A stretch of DNA of 57,943 nucleotides from Komagataeibacter sp. FXV3 (GTDB taxonomy: Bacteria; Pseudomonadota; Alphaproteobacteria; Acetobacterales; Acetobacteraceae). Each line of letters opens with the position of its first letter. Position 1 is the stretch's first letter. Below are positions 40,981 through 50,169 of the stretch, in pieces. The position numbers were made by a program, and so were the translations under genes. Under the pieces are notes generated by a model. That model was not told the DNA's origin. It saw only the letters and a list, made by a program, of their open reading frames with translations, and searched no databases. The stretch spans positions 1 to 57,943 of the forward strand of contig NZ_VWPI01000133.1 of assembly GCF_015155755.1 (NCBI RefSeq). Direction: 5' to 3'.

Positions 40981-42633
40981 TTGAATGTATCCGCACCCAC
41001 GCGCAAGCCATTTGTCTATGGCCCGCTGTTTCCGCTGCATGATGATGACACACCGTGGAAGAAACTGGAGATCGAGGGGATTACCACCTCGGTCCTTGGT
41101 GGCCGCACGGTGGTCCATGTCCGTCCCGAAGCCCTGACGGCGCTGGCCGCCCGCGCCTTCAACGACGTGGCGCACCTGCTGCGCCCCGGCCATCTGGCGC
41201 AGCTTGCCAAGATCCTGAAGGACCCCGAGGCGTCTGAAAACGACCGCTTCGTGGCGCTGGACCTGCTCAAGAACGCCTGTATTGCAGCCGGTGGCGTGCT
41301 GCCCATGTGCCAGGATACCGGCACCGCCATCGTGTATGGCAAGAAGGGCCAGCGCGTGTGGGTGGATGGCAATGAGGAGGAAGCCTTCTCACGCGGGGTG
41401 TACGACACCTATACCGGCACCTCGCTGCGGTATTCGCAGATGGCGCCGGTGTCGATGTTCGAGGAAGTGAACACCGGCACCAACCTGCCGGTGCAGTTCC
41501 ATATCTCGGCCACACCCGGTGATTACCATGCCGAACAGATGGACCTCATGTTCATCGCCAAGGGCGGCGGGTCGGCCAACAAGACCTTCCTGTTCCAGGA
41601 AACCCGCGCCCTGCTGTCCAGCAAGGAACACCTGCTGAAATGGCTTGATGGCAAGATCCGCACGCTGGGTACCTCCGCCTGCCCGCCGTACCACCTTGCC
41701 GTGGTGATTGGCGGCATGTCGGCCGAACAGAACCTTGAAACCGTCAAGCTGGCCTCCACCCGCTGGCTCGACAGCCTGCCGACCGAAGGCAGCGCGCATG
41801 GCCATGCCTTCCGTGATCTTGAGATGGAAGCGGAAATCCACAAGCTGACCCAGCGCCTGGGGATCGGCGCGCAGTTTGGCGGCAAGTATTTCTGCCATGA
41901 TGTACGCGTCGTGCGCCTGCCGCGCCATGGCGCGTCCCTGCCGGTGGGAATCGGGGTGTCATGCTCGGCTGACCGTCAGGTCAAGGCGCGGATCACCGCT
42001 GATGGCGTCTTTCTGGAACAGCTTGAGACCGATCCCGCCCGCTTCCTGCCTGAAACCACGGATGACGATCTGGATGGGGAGGCGGTGCAGATCGACCTGA
42101 ACCAGCCGATGGACGAAATCCGCCGCAAGCTGTCGCAGTATCCCGTGCGCACCCGCCTGTCCCTGACCGGCACGATGGTGGTGGCGCGTGACATTGCGCA
42201 CGCCAAATTCCGCGAACGGCTGGAAAAGGGTGAGGGCCTGCCGCAGTACCTCAAGGACCATCCCGTCTATTACGCTGGCCCCGCCAAGACGCCCGAAGGC
42301 ATGCCCACGGGTTCCTTCGGTCCCACCACGGCTGGCCGCATGGACAGCTACGTGGCCATGCTGCAGAAGGCGGGCGGGTCGTATGTCATGCTGGCCAAGG
42401 GTAACCGTTCCAAGGCCGTGCGCGATGCGTGCAAGGAATATGGCGGCTTCTACCTTGGATCCGTCGGTGGCCCCGCGGCCCGTCTGGCGCAGGACTGCAT
42501 CCGCAAGGTCGAGGTGCTGGAATACCCCGAACTGGGCATGGAAGCGGTCTGGAAGATCGAGGTCGAGAATTTTCCGGCCTTTATCGTGATCGACGACAAG
42601 GGTAATGATTTTTATGATGGCCTGACCGGCTGA
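40981..42633 (+). CDS. fumA: Class I (iron-sulfur) fumarate hydratase, fused alpha-beta
   Basis: 550-residue [4Fe-4S] fumarase of the TCA cycle, with both halves of the class I enzyme in one chain. The alpha part includes [34 protein letters not shown] and [19 protein letters not shown], carrying the cluster Cys residues; the beta part has [45 protein letters not shown] and [13 protein letters not shown]. The start is TTG, with AGGAGA about 8 bp upstream. Class I enzymes are oxygen-sensitive, which is notable in an obligate aerobe; no fumC is seen in the window. Confidence 0.94.
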   Translation: MNVSAPTRKPFVYGPLFPLHDDDTPWKKLEIEGITTSVLGGRTVVHVRPEALTALAARAFNDVAHLLRPGHLAQLAKILKDPEASENDRFVALDLLKNACIAAGGVLPMCQDTGTAIVYGKKGQRVWVDGNEEEAFSRGVYDTYTGTSLRYSQMAPVSMFEEVNTGTNLPVQFHISATPGDYHAEQMDLMFIAKGGGSANKTFLFQETRALLSSKEHLLKWLDGKIRTLGTSACPPYHLAVVIGGMSAEQNLETVKLASTRWLDSLPTEGSAHGHAFRDLEMEAEIHKLTQRLGIGAQFGGKYFCHDVRVVRLPRHGASLPVGIGVSCSADRQVKARITADGVFLEQLETDPARFLPETTDDDLDGEAVQIDLNQPMDEIRRKLSQYPVRTRLSLTGTMVVARDIAHAKFRERLEKGEGLPQYLKDHPVYYAGPAKTPEGMPTGSFGPTTAGRMDSYVAMLQKAGGSYVMLAKGNRSKAVRDACKEYGGFYLGSVGGPAARLAQDCIRKVEVLEYPELGMEAVWKIEVENFPAFIVIDDKGNDFYDGLTG

Positions 42634-42653
42634 ACGTGACCGCATGGCGATCC

Positions 42654-42678
42654 GTCCGGCCTGTCCGTCAGGCCGGAC
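42654..42678. terminator. Strong hairpin between fumarase and the VOC gene
   Basis: A 10-bp perfect stem, GTCCGGCCTG with CAGGCCGGAC, around a 5-base loop, 21 bp after the fumarase stop. It lacks a T-run and lies just before the next ribosome site, so it may limit read-through or protect the fumarase mRNA. Confidence 0.5.
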
Positions 42679-42700
42679 AACCGGAGGGTTAGGGAGCGCC

Positions 42701-43093
42701 ATGCGTTTTACCGTCGATCGTCTTGACCACCTTGTGGTGAGTGTCCGTGACCTTGAGGTCTCGGCCTCGTGGTTCCAGCGCGTGCTGGGCATGGAGCGTG
42801 AGGAATACGGGCGCAACAACCGCACGGCGCTGAAATTCGGCGGCCAGAAAATCAACCTCCGTCCCTATGGGGCCGAAGGCTGGACCACGGCGGAAGATGC
42901 GCTGCCTGGTACCAATGATCTGTGTTTCACCACCGCGCTGAACAGTGTCGATATCATTGAACACCTTGAAAAATGCGGTGTCCGCGTGACCGAGGGGCCG
43001 GTGGCCCGCCTGGGCGCGCTGGGACCGGTGACATCGGTCTACTGTCATGACCCCGATGGCAACCTGATCGAGATCGCGTCCTATCAGGGGTAA
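42701..43093 (+). CDS. VOC (glyoxalase/bleomycin-resistance fold) protein
   Basis: 130-residue single-domain vicinal oxygen chelate protein. It begins VDRLDHLVVSVRDLEVSASWFQRVLGMEREEYG with the first metal-type His (DHLVV), and the second half ends with YCHDPDGNLIEIASYQG, giving the family's D-P-D-G-N-L-I-E motif with metal Glu. Close relatives are annotated only as VOC or virulence-associated proteins; the substrate is unknown. GGGAG lies 6 bp upstream of the ATG. It is convergent with the PEBP gene, with a repeat element between. Confidence 0.85.
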   Translation: MRFTVDRLDHLVVSVRDLEVSASWFQRVLGMEREEYGRNNRTALKFGGQKINLRPYGAEGWTTAEDALPGTNDLCFTTALNSVDIIEHLEKCGVRVTEGPVARLGALGPVTSVYCHDPDGNLIEIASYQG

Positions 43094-43101
43094 TATGTGG
43101 T

Positions 43102-43182
43102 AAAAGTTTTTGGTGAAGCTTTTTTCAAAAAGCTTCAGGGAACGCCGCCTTTTTGAAAAAAGGCGGCACCCAAAAACTTTTT
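43102..43182. repeat. Two-hairpin dispersed element, copy 5 (forward, near consensus)
   Basis: Arms AAAAGTTTTTGG and CCAAAAACTTTT pair completely. Inside are hairpins GAAGCTTTTTTC/AAAAAGCTTC and GCCGCCTTTTTG/AAAAAAGGCGGC, both intact. It lies 8 bp after the VOC stop and before the convergent PEBP stop. Confidence 0.9.
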
Positions 43183-43224
43183 ATTTTTATCAACCGTTTA
43201 TCGGGTCGATACGCTTGCGGGCCG

Positions 43225-43719
43225 TTATTTCGGCTGCTTGCCAAACACGGCGGTCAGTTTGGCGGAACCCAGGCTGTGCTGGTTGATGACAAAGCCCACC
43301 ATGGCGCCCGATGCATCATTGGGCAGTTCGATCCGTTCGATATCCAGCGCATGGATGGTGAAAATGTAATGATGGTCCGGTCCCGGCGGGGGGGCTGCAC
43401 CACCATAGACATTGCCGCCAAAATCGGTGCGCGTCATTTCAGCGGGTTCCGGCAGGTTGTTGTCACCCGATCCGGCGCCTGCAGGCAGGGATGATACCGT
43501 GGCGGGAATATTGATGACAACCCAGTGCCACCAGCCCGAACCCGTGGGCGCGTCGGGATCATACATGGTGATGGCGAAGCTTTTGGTGCCGGCGGGCGCG
43601 TCCTGCCATGCCAGCGGCGGCGAGATGTTGCCACCGGAATAGCCCATCCCGTCGAACACCTGCGCTGCGGGCAGGCGGTCGCCATCGTGAAAGGAACGGC
43701 TTGTCAGTGTAAAGGTCAT
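43225..43719 (-). CDS. YbhB/YbcL-type PEBP family protein
   Basis: 164-residue phosphatidylethanolamine-binding/Raf kinase inhibitor-like protein. It has the PEBP signature [43 protein letters not shown], with DPDAP and the HW ligand-site His. [21 protein letters not shown] corresponds to the second conserved block. The bacterial members are small cytosolic or periplasmic proteins of unclear function; no signal peptide is seen here. Its length matches E. coli YbhB. Confidence 0.92.
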   Translation of the reverse strand: MTFTLTSRSFHDGDRLPAAQVFDGMGYSGGNISPPLAWQDAPAGTKSFAITMYDPDAPTGSGWWHWVVINIPATVSSLPAGAGSGDNNLPEPAEMTRTDFGGNVYGGAAPPPGPDHHYIFTIHALDIERIELPNDASGAMVGFVINQHSLGSAKLTAVFGKQPK

Positions 43720-43787
43720 GTCGGTTTCCTGCTTTCCGCGCGACAGGCCGCGCGGATAGGGGGCAACGTTGGCCGGTTGGGGGAAGA

Positions 43788-44015
43788 TTACCAGTTCTGG
43801 CTGATCAGCCAGAATTCTTCCGAGGTCAGGGTGATGACCTGATCCCCGTTCTTGCTTTCGGCGGCGGCGCGGGCCAGGGCCTCGATGCGCTGGATCATCA
43901 GCGTCTTGCGCTGGTAGGTCTCGTTCCGGTCCTTTTCCTCGACCGATTCCAGCACCTGCAGGGCGGTGTAGCAGGCGCGGGTAATGCGGGCGGCGTCAAG
44001 CTGGGCATAGGACAT
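43788..44015 (-). CDS. Small conserved-looking helical protein, unknown
   Basis: 75 residues, [16 protein letters not shown] to [10 protein letters not shown], predominantly helical and charged. The ATG has AGGAGA about 9 bp upstream, and the frame uses the codon bias of its neighbours, so I believe it is real. No signal peptide, membrane helix or known motif is seen. It is divergent from queA, with about 200 bp between the starts. Confidence 0.65.
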   Translation of the reverse strand: MSYAQLDAARITRACYTALQVLESVEEKDRNETYQRKTLMIQRIEALARAAAESKNGDQVITLTSEEFWLISQNW

Positions 44016-44216
44016 GGGGCTGTGTCTCCTGTGTCTGTTCACTGGCCCGGCCGGGACCGGGTCCGGAAATTCCCATGCGGGAATCGCATCTTATTGTGGC
44101 TTCCCCGGCTGCGTCTGTCCAACATCGCCATGCATGGGGGCTATGGCTGCCCGCTTTGTTGCAATGGTGACAGTTCGGGCTGGCAAGTATGGTGCGGATT
44201 CCGTAAAGGGAGCCGC

Positions 44217-45275
44217 ATGACGGATCTGGTTTCTGATTTCGACTTCACCCTCCCGCCACAGAATATCGCCGACCACCCGGCCCGCCCGCGTGACAGCGCG
44301 CGCCTGCTGGACGTGCCGGTGGATGGCCCGTTCACGGACCGCCATGTGCGTGACCTGCCGGGGTGCCTGCGCGCGGGCGACATCCTGGTGGCCAATGATA
44401 CGGCGGTGATCCCGGCACAGCTGTCGGCCATGCGGGGGGATGCGAAGATCGGCATTACGCTGGACCGTATCCTGCCCGATGGCACATGGCACGTGCTGGC
44501 CCGCAATGCCCGCCGCCTGCATCCCGGTGATACGCTGACCTTTGGCGCGTCCCATGTCACGGCGCAGGTGATCGCGCGCGGCGAGGGGGGCGACGTGACC
44601 CTGCGCTTCAGCGCGGAAGGGGAGGCATTCGACCAGTTCCTGCATGATGTGGGCCATCTGGCGCTGCCACCCTATATCGCCCGGCCCGACGGCCCCACGG
44701 ATGCGGACCGTAAGGATTACAGCACCATCTTCGCCCAGCACCGTGGTGCGGTGGCCGCGCCCACGGCGGGGTTGCATTTTACCCCTGGCCTGCTGGCGGG
44801 GCTGGATGCGGCGGGTGTTATCCGCCAGACGCTGACGCTGCATGTGGGCGCGGGCACGTTCCTGCCCATGCGCAGCGACCAGATTTCCGCCCACCGCATG
44901 CATGCCGAACGTGGCACGATTTCCCCCCATGCCGCAGCCCGCATCAACGCCGCCCGTGCGGCGGGCGGGCGGATCGTGGCGGTGGGCACGACATCGTTGC
45001 GGCTTCTGGAAAGCGCCACGGATGAAAACGGCATCGTTCATCCCTTCCATGGTGAGACATCGATCTTCATCCGTCCCGGCTACCGCTTCCGCGCAGTGGA
45101 CATGCTGCTGACCAATTTTCACCTGCCGCGCTCGACGCTGTTCATGCTGGTCTGCGCCTTTGGTGGCTATCACCGCATGAAGGCGGCCTACGCCCATGCC
45201 ATCGCCAGCGGCTACCGCTTCTATTCCTATGGCGACGCCTGCCTGCTGCACCGCACTGAAGGAGACCTGCCATGA
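44217..45275 (+). CDS. queA: S-adenosylmethionine:tRNA ribosyltransferase-isomerase
   Basis: 352-residue enzyme that adds the cyclopentene ring from AdoMet to preQ1 in tRNA, making epoxyqueuosine. Family motifs are [92 protein letters not shown] and [20 protein letters not shown] 44217 has AAAGGGAG 6 bp upstream; the frame reaches further 5' but without conserved sequence. The stop overlaps the tgt start by 4 bases. Confidence 0.96.
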   Translation: MTDLVSDFDFTLPPQNIADHPARPRDSARLLDVPVDGPFTDRHVRDLPGCLRAGDILVANDTAVIPAQLSAMRGDAKIGITLDRILPDGTWHVLARNARRLHPGDTLTFGASHVTAQVIARGEGGDVTLRFSAEGEAFDQFLHDVGHLALPPYIARPDGPTDADRKDYSTIFAQHRGAVAAPTAGLHFTPGLLAGLDAAGVIRQTLTLHVGAGTFLPMRSDQISAHRMHAERGTISPHAAARINAARAAGGRIVAVGTTSLRLLESATDENGIVHPFHGETSIFIRPGYRFRAVDMLLTNFHLPRSTLFMLVCAFGGYHRMKAAYAHAIASGYRFYSYGDACLLHRTEGDLP

Positions 45276-46432
45276 CCACATTCCGCTGGCGGCCCGAAGC
45301 CCGCGCGGGCCATGCCCGTGCCGGCTGGCTGGACACCGCCCATGGCAGCGTGCCGACCCCGACCTTCATGCCCGTTGGCACCGTTGGCACGGTCAAGGCC
45401 ATGACGATGGACAGCGTGCGGTCCACGGGTGCGGGCATCGTGCTGGGCAATACCTATCACCTGATGCTGCGGCCCGGGGCGGAGCGGGTGCGCGCGCTGG
45501 GGGGGCTGCACCGGTTCATGGACTGGCCGGGGCCGATCCTGACCGATTCGGGCGGGTTCCAGGTCATGTCGCTGGGTCCGTTGCGCAAGCTGGATCAGGA
45601 CGGGGTGACCTTCCGGTCGCATATTGACGGGTCAAGGCACCGGCTGACGCCCGAACGCTCGACCGATATCCAGTACGCGCTCGATGCCACCATCAGCATG
45701 TGCTTTGATGAATGTCCCGCGCTGCCTGCGGCCCCTGACGTGATCGCGAAATCCATGCGCATGTCCATGCGCTGGGCCGAACGCTGCCGCACGGCGTTTG
45801 TCCAGCGTCCCGGTTACGCGCAGTACGGCATCATCCAGGGCGGGACCGAGCCGGAACTGCGCGCCGAAAGCGTGAAGGCGCTGACGGGAATCGGGTTCGA
45901 AGGCTACGCCATTGGCGGCCTTGCGGTGGGGGAGGGGCAGGAACTGATGTTCTCCACCCTTGAATCCACCGTCCCGTTGATCCCCGATGCCAGCCCGCGT
46001 TACCTTATGGGCGTCGGCACGCCCGATGACCTGCTGGGTGCGGTGGAACGCGGCGTGGACATGTTCGACTGCGTCATGCCCACGCGGGCGGGGCGGACGG
46101 CGCGCGCCTATACCGAACGGGGCACGCTGAACCTGCGCAATGCCCGCCATGCCACCGATTCGCGGCCCATTTCGCCGCATTGCGACTGCCTGGCCTGTTC
46201 GCGCCACAGCCGCGCCTACCTGCATCACCTGTTCCGGGCGAATGAAATCCTCGGCCCGATGCTGCTGACATGGCATAACCTTGCCTATTACCAGCGGCTG
46301 ATGCGCGGGATGCGGGCGGCGATTGTCGATGGCGCCTTCACCGCCCATGCCGACCACCTGCGCGCGCAGTGGGCGATGGATGACTGGAGTGGTGATGAAA
46401 TGCCCTTTCCCGACATTCCCCCGGTAGCCTGA
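45272..46432 (+). CDS. tgt: tRNA-guanine(34) transglycosylase
   Basis: 386-residue enzyme exchanging guanine for preQ1 in the anticodon of GUN tRNAs. Conserved parts are [40 protein letters not shown] (general acid/base Asp), [33 protein letters not shown] and [19 protein letters not shown] (nucleophile Asp). The zinc site [18 protein letters not shown] is complete. It overlaps queA (ATGA) and queG (TGATG), so the three are one translational unit. Confidence 0.97.
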   Translation: MTTFRWRPEARAGHARAGWLDTAHGSVPTPTFMPVGTVGTVKAMTMDSVRSTGAGIVLGNTYHLMLRPGAERVRALGGLHRFMDWPGPILTDSGGFQVMSLGPLRKLDQDGVTFRSHIDGSRHRLTPERSTDIQYALDATISMCFDECPALPAAPDVIAKSMRMSMRWAERCRTAFVQRPGYAQYGIIQGGTEPELRAESVKALTGIGFEGYAIGGLAVGEGQELMFSTLESTVPLIPDASPRYLMGVGTPDDLLGAVERGVDMFDCVMPTRAGRTARAYTERGTLNLRNARHATDSRPISPHCDCLACSRHSRAYLHHLFRANEILGPMLLTWHNLAYYQRLMRGMRAAIVDGAFTAHADHLRAQWAMDDWSGDEMPFPDIPPVA

Positions 46433-47508
46433 TGGCCAGCGCACCGTCCGGCCCTGACCCTGTGCGGATGGCTGCGCGGATTGCAGGCCACGCGCGCGAT
46501 CTGGGTTTTGACGCGGTGGGATTTGCGCCCGCCCGGCTGGATGATGCGGTGCGCGCCCGCCTGGCCATGTTCGTGGAAAACGGATTTGCGGGCAGCATGG
46601 GCTGGATGGCGCAGCGCATGGAACAGCGTGGCGACCCGCGTGGCCTCTGGCCCGAAGTGCGCAGCGTGATTGCCCTTGGCCTGAATTACACGCCCGAAGA
46701 TGACGCACTGGCCACGACCCGCGTGCCCGATGCGGGCAATATTTCCGTCTATGCCCGCAATCGGGATTACCATGATGTGGTCAAGGGAATGCTCAAGCAC
46801 CTTGCGCAGTTCGTGGTGAACGAGGGGCGGCGGCAGGGCATGGACGACACGCAGGTAAAGGTTTTTGTCGATACCGCCCCGGTTATGGAAAAACCGCTGG
46901 CACAGAACGCGGGCCTTGGCTGGCAGGGCAAGCACACCAGCCTTGTCTCGCGCCAGCATGGAAGCTGGCTGTTTCTGGGCGAGGTCTATACCACGCTGGA
47001 CCTGCCGCAATCGGCCCCGTCGGGCGGGGGGTGCGGCAGTTGCACGCGCTGCCTCGTGGCATGTCCGACCGATGCGTTTCCTGCCCCCGGCGTAATGGAT
47101 GCGCGACGGTGCATCTCGTACCTGACCATCGAAAACCGCGATCCGATTCCCGAGGGGCTGCGGCCCGCCATGGGCAACCGCATTTACGGGTGCGATGACT
47201 GTCTGGCCGTCTGTCCGTGGAACCGCTTTGCCGTGGCCACCAACCACATGAAGCTGGCCGCGCGGGATGATCTGCGCGCGCCCGCGCTGCGTGTGCTTGT
47301 GGCACTGGATGATGCAGGCTTTCGCGCGCGGTTTTCCGGCTCACCCATCAAGCGCATCGGACGCGGGCGTTTCGTGCGCAACGTGGCGGTGGCCATTGGC
47401 AATAGCGGGCAGCCCGCCCTGCGCCCCGGTGTCGCGGCGCTGTGCGATGATGCCGACCCCGTGGTGGCCGACGCCGCGCGCTGGGCCACGCTCAGGCTAC
47501 CCCGATGA
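46432..47508 (+). CDS. queG: Epoxyqueuosine reductase
   Basis: 358-residue cobalamin- and [4Fe-4S]-dependent enzyme for the last step of queuosine formation. It contains VKVFVDTAPVMEKPLAQNAGLGWQGKHTSL, whose Asp is the catalytic acid in characterised QueG. Two ferredoxin-like cluster motifs follow: CGSCTRCLVACPTDAF and a second around YGCDDCLAVCPWNRFA. A C-terminal HEAT-like region closes the protein (RNVAVAIGNSGQPALRPGVAAL). It completes the queA-tgt-queG operon. queC, queD, queE and queF, which make preQ1, are elsewhere or absent. Confidence 0.96.
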   Translation: MASAPSGPDPVRMAARIAGHARDLGFDAVGFAPARLDDAVRARLAMFVENGFAGSMGWMAQRMEQRGDPRGLWPEVRSVIALGLNYTPEDDALATTRVPDAGNISVYARNRDYHDVVKGMLKHLAQFVVNEGRRQGMDDTQVKVFVDTAPVMEKPLAQNAGLGWQGKHTSLVSRQHGSWLFLGEVYTTLDLPQSAPSGGGCGSCTRCLVACPTDAFPAPGVMDARRCISYLTIENRDPIPEGLRPAMGNRIYGCDDCLAVCPWNRFAVATNHMKLAARDDLRAPALRVLVALDDAGFRARFSGSPIKRIGRGRFVRNVAVAIGNSGQPALRPGVAALCDDADPVVADAARWATLRLPR

Positions 47509-47810
47509 CGGGGCCGGAGGCTACGGGCATGCCGCTGCCCGCGCAACGTGGCGCGCGCCTGCTGCGCAAACGCAGCATCAACCTGTCAGGTCACCGCACC
47601 AGCGTGGCGCTGGAGCCGGAGTTCTGGCACGCCCTGCACCTGATCGCGCAAAAGCGTGACCTGACCCTTGCGGGCCTGGTGGGACGCATTGATGCCGGCC
47701 GCCCGCCGGACCGCCCGCTGGCATCCGCATTGCGGGTAGAGGCATTGCGGGAATGGATGCCTGCATTGCCGGAAATCGCTGGTACGGACAGGGAAGATCA
47801 GTTGGGTTGA
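47505..47810 (+). CDS. Ribbon-helix-helix (RHH_4) domain protein
   Basis: 101 residues. The core LLRKRSINLSGHRTSVALEPEFWHALHLIAQKRDLTLAGLVGRID matches the RHH_4 pattern common in alphaproteobacteria (R-S-x-x-x-x-G-H-R-T-S-x-x-L-E-x-x-F-W), followed by LASALRVEALREW. It should form an RHH dimer that may bind DNA. It overlaps the queG stop by 4 bases, so it is translated with the queuosine genes. Target unknown. Confidence 0.82.
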   Translation: MTGPEATGMPLPAQRGARLLRKRSINLSGHRTSVALEPEFWHALHLIAQKRDLTLAGLVGRIDAGRPPDRPLASALRVEALREWMPALPEIAGTDREDQLG

Positions 47811-47836
47811 CCGGACATCCGTGCTAGCGTCGGGGC

Positions 47837-48652
47837 ATGGCAATCTGGGGCAAACTTTTTGGTGGCGTTGCGGGGTTCGCGGTTGGCGGCCCCATGGGCG
47901 CTGTCGTGGGCACGGCACTAGGTCACGCCGCGGATAACGGTTCCCTGCTGGAAACGCCGGTGGGAGGATGGACCGACCGCTGGGGACCCCGGCTGAACGC
48001 GGACCCGAATGGCGCGGCAACCTTCATGGCGGCCAAGATGGCGGCCGCGATGGGCAAGCGCGACCAGATGTACGGGCTGGTCATCATCATCCTGTCCGCC
48101 AAGATGGCGAAGTGCGACGGGCCGGTGAACCGCGCTGAAATCGATGCCTTCAAGCGCCGTTTCCAACTGCCGCCCGAGAATATGCGCGAAGTTGGCCGCC
48201 TGTTCGACAGCGCGCGCCAGCGCACGGATGACTATCGCGCCTTCGCTACCGAACTTGGCCGCGCCTTTGCCAACAAGACCGGCATGCTGGAAGACGCGCT
48301 GGCATCCCTGTTCGTGATCGCGCGCGCGGATGGGGAGGTCAATGCAAGCGAGGAAACCTTCCTGCGCGGGGTGCACAAGGCCTTCAACCTCAGCCCCGGT
48401 GCATGGGACCGGGCACGTGACGGTGGCGCGCGACCGGGCGTGAGCGAGGTGGATGCCTATGAAGTGCTGGGTATCTCACGCGATGCCAGCAATGACGAGG
48501 TGCGCGTTGTCTGGCGCAGGCTGGTGCGTGAACACCATCCCGATGTCATGACCGCGCGTGGGGCGACACCCGCGCAGCAGGCGAAGGGTGCGGCCCGCAT
48601 TGCCCAGATCAATGCGGCATGGGACCGGATCAAGCGTGACCGCAGGCTGTAA
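47837..48652 (+). CDS. djlA: TerB-DnaJ (DjlA-like) co-chaperone
   Basis: 271 residues. The N-terminus has a glycine-rich hydrophobic stretch, GGVAGFAVGGPMGAVVGTALGHAAD, as in DjlA. A TerB-like helical domain spans about residues 70-185 (VIIILSAKMAKCDGPVNRAEIDAFKRRF, with the second half SLFVIARADGEVNASEETFL). A C-terminal J domain runs from about 205 (DAYEVLGISRDASNDEVRVVWRRLVREHHPDVM) with the HPD motif intact, so it can stimulate DnaK. It is 26 bp after the RHH gene and may belong to the queuosine transcript. Confidence 0.88.
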   Translation: MAIWGKLFGGVAGFAVGGPMGAVVGTALGHAADNGSLLETPVGGWTDRWGPRLNADPNGAATFMAAKMAAAMGKRDQMYGLVIIILSAKMAKCDGPVNRAEIDAFKRRFQLPPENMREVGRLFDSARQRTDDYRAFATELGRAFANKTGMLEDALASLFVIARADGEVNASEETFLRGVHKAFNLSPGAWDRARDGGARPGVSEVDAYEVLGISRDASNDEVRVVWRRLVREHHPDVMTARGATPAQQAKGAARIAQINAAWDRIKRDRRL

Positions 48653-48684
48653 AGAAACCTGTCTGTAAATCATTCTGGGAAATC

Positions 48685-48764
48685 AAAAGTTTTTGGTGAA
48701 GCTTTTTTCAAAAAGCTTCGAAAGACGCCGCCTTTTTGAAAAAAGGCGGCACCCAAAAACTTTT
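48685..48764. repeat. Two-hairpin dispersed element, copy 6 (forward, near consensus)
   Basis: Arms AAAAGTTTTTGG and CCAAAAACTTTT, with hairpins GAAGCTTTTTTC/AAAAAGCTTC and GCCGCCTTTTTG/AAAAAAGGCGGC. It differs from copy 5 mainly in the short spacer between the hairpins. It lies between the convergent djlA-like and mrp genes. Confidence 0.9.
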
Positions 48765-48772
48765 ATTGCTTT

Positions 48773-49930
48773 TTACTGCCCCGCCTGGCGCGCGGCCTTT
48801 TTTTTCTGTTCCAGCAGGCGACGCAGCGCGCCACCAACCGTATGGGCCAGCGTGCGATAGGCCTGTCCCGCCGGGCTGTCGGGGGCGGCGACCACAATCG
48901 GTGCGCCATTATCGGCACTGGCGCGGATATCGGCCAGCAACGGGATTTCACCCAGGAACGGCACACCCATCTTTTCCGCTTCCGCCTTTGCCCCGCCATG
49001 GCCGAACAGTTCGGTGCGGTGGTTGCAGTTAGGGCAGCAGAAATAGGACATGTTTTCCACGACACCCAGCACCGGCACGTTCATCTTCTCGAACATGGCA
49101 ACACCGCGCCGCGCGTCCAACAGGGCGATATCCTGTGGGGTGGAGACGATGACGGCACCGGCCAACGCGGTTTTCTGCGCCAGTGTCAGCTGCGCATCCC
49201 CCGTGCCCGGCGGCATGTCCACCACCAGAACGTCCAGCGCGCCCCATTCCACATCACCCAGCAACTGCCCGATGGCCCCCATGACCATCGGCCCGCGCCA
49301 GATCATGGCCTTGCTTTCATCCACCAGCATGCCGATCGACATGGCGCTGATGCCCCATTTGTGTGGCGGGATCAGGCGGCCATCGCGCACTTCGGGCTGG
49401 TCGCCAACACCCATCATGCGCGGCAGGGAGGGACCATGCACGTCCGCGTCCAGCAGCCCGACCTTCAGCCCCTCCAGCCCCAGGCCCACCGCAAGGTTGA
49501 CGGCGGTAGTGGATTTGCCAACGCCGCCCTTGCCCGAGGCCACGGCAATGACCACGCCCACGCCCGGCGGCAGCGGGCCGGTCGTGGCCTTTGGCGTCTT
49601 GCCTCCAAGGTTGAGGGGACGATGCCCCCCGCCAGCGGTGGCAGGCGCCGCCTGTGGCACCGGGGCCGCCGGTGTGGTGCGATGCGAGGTCAGGATGACA
49701 CTGGCCGCCGTGCAGCCGGGAACCGCGCCAACAAGGGCACGTTCCAGTTCGGGCAGTAGCGGTTGCAGCGATCCCGCCCGCGTGCGGTCGGTCGCGATGG
49801 CGACATGCAGGACGCCATCACGCACCATGAAGGCATCCAGGCTGCCCATATCCGCAACACTGATGGCGTGATCCGCGGTGCGCACGCGTTGCAGCACGGT
49901 TTCGATGGTTGCCCTGTCGGGACTGGTCAT
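48773..49930 (-). CDS. mrp: Mrp/ApbC-family iron-sulfur carrier ATPase
   Basis: 385-residue P-loop NTPase that carries Fe-S clusters to apoproteins. An N-terminal DUF59/MIP18-like domain spans about residues 1-90. The deviant Walker A is GKGGVGKSTTAVNLA, followed by DADVHGPSLPRMMG and VVDMPPGTGDAQLTL. The paired cysteines that bind the bridging cluster are in YFCCPNCNHRTELFG. A C-terminal Lys/Ala-rich tail is present. The length and domain order match bacterial Mrp. Confidence 0.94.
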   Translation of the reverse strand: MTSPDRATIETVLQRVRTADHAISVADMGSLDAFMVRDGVLHVAIATDRTRAGSLQPLLPELERALVGAVPGCTAASVILTSHRTTPAAPVPQAAPATAGGGHRPLNLGGKTPKATTGPLPPGVGVVIAVASGKGGVGKSTTAVNLAVGLGLEGLKVGLLDADVHGPSLPRMMGVGDQPEVRDGRLIPPHKWGISAMSIGMLVDESKAMIWRGPMVMGAIGQLLGDVEWGALDVLVVDMPPGTGDAQLTLAQKTALAGAVIVSTPQDIALLDARRGVAMFEKMNVPVLGVVENMSYFCCPNCNHRTELFGHGGAKAEAEKMGVPFLGEIPLLADIRASADNGAPIVVAAPDSPAGQAYRTLAHTVGGALRRLLEQKKKAARQAGQ

Positions 49931-50169
49931 GGTTGTGCGCTCCCTGCTGTCTGCCTATCTGGCCCGTGCGGGTATAGAAGGGGCGGCCCATGGTGGTCGA
50001 GTCATGAAACGGTGGGCACCCGCCCGCATGCCGGTCGTGTGTCATGCCCGGCATGCGGGGCATCCCTGCCATGGGGGGAATGGCAGGCTGTGCGGTTTGC
50101 TGCTTTACGCTCGCTGCGCCACAATGGTTGCAGCCATTTTGTGCATCGTTCAGGCGGACAGGGGACACG

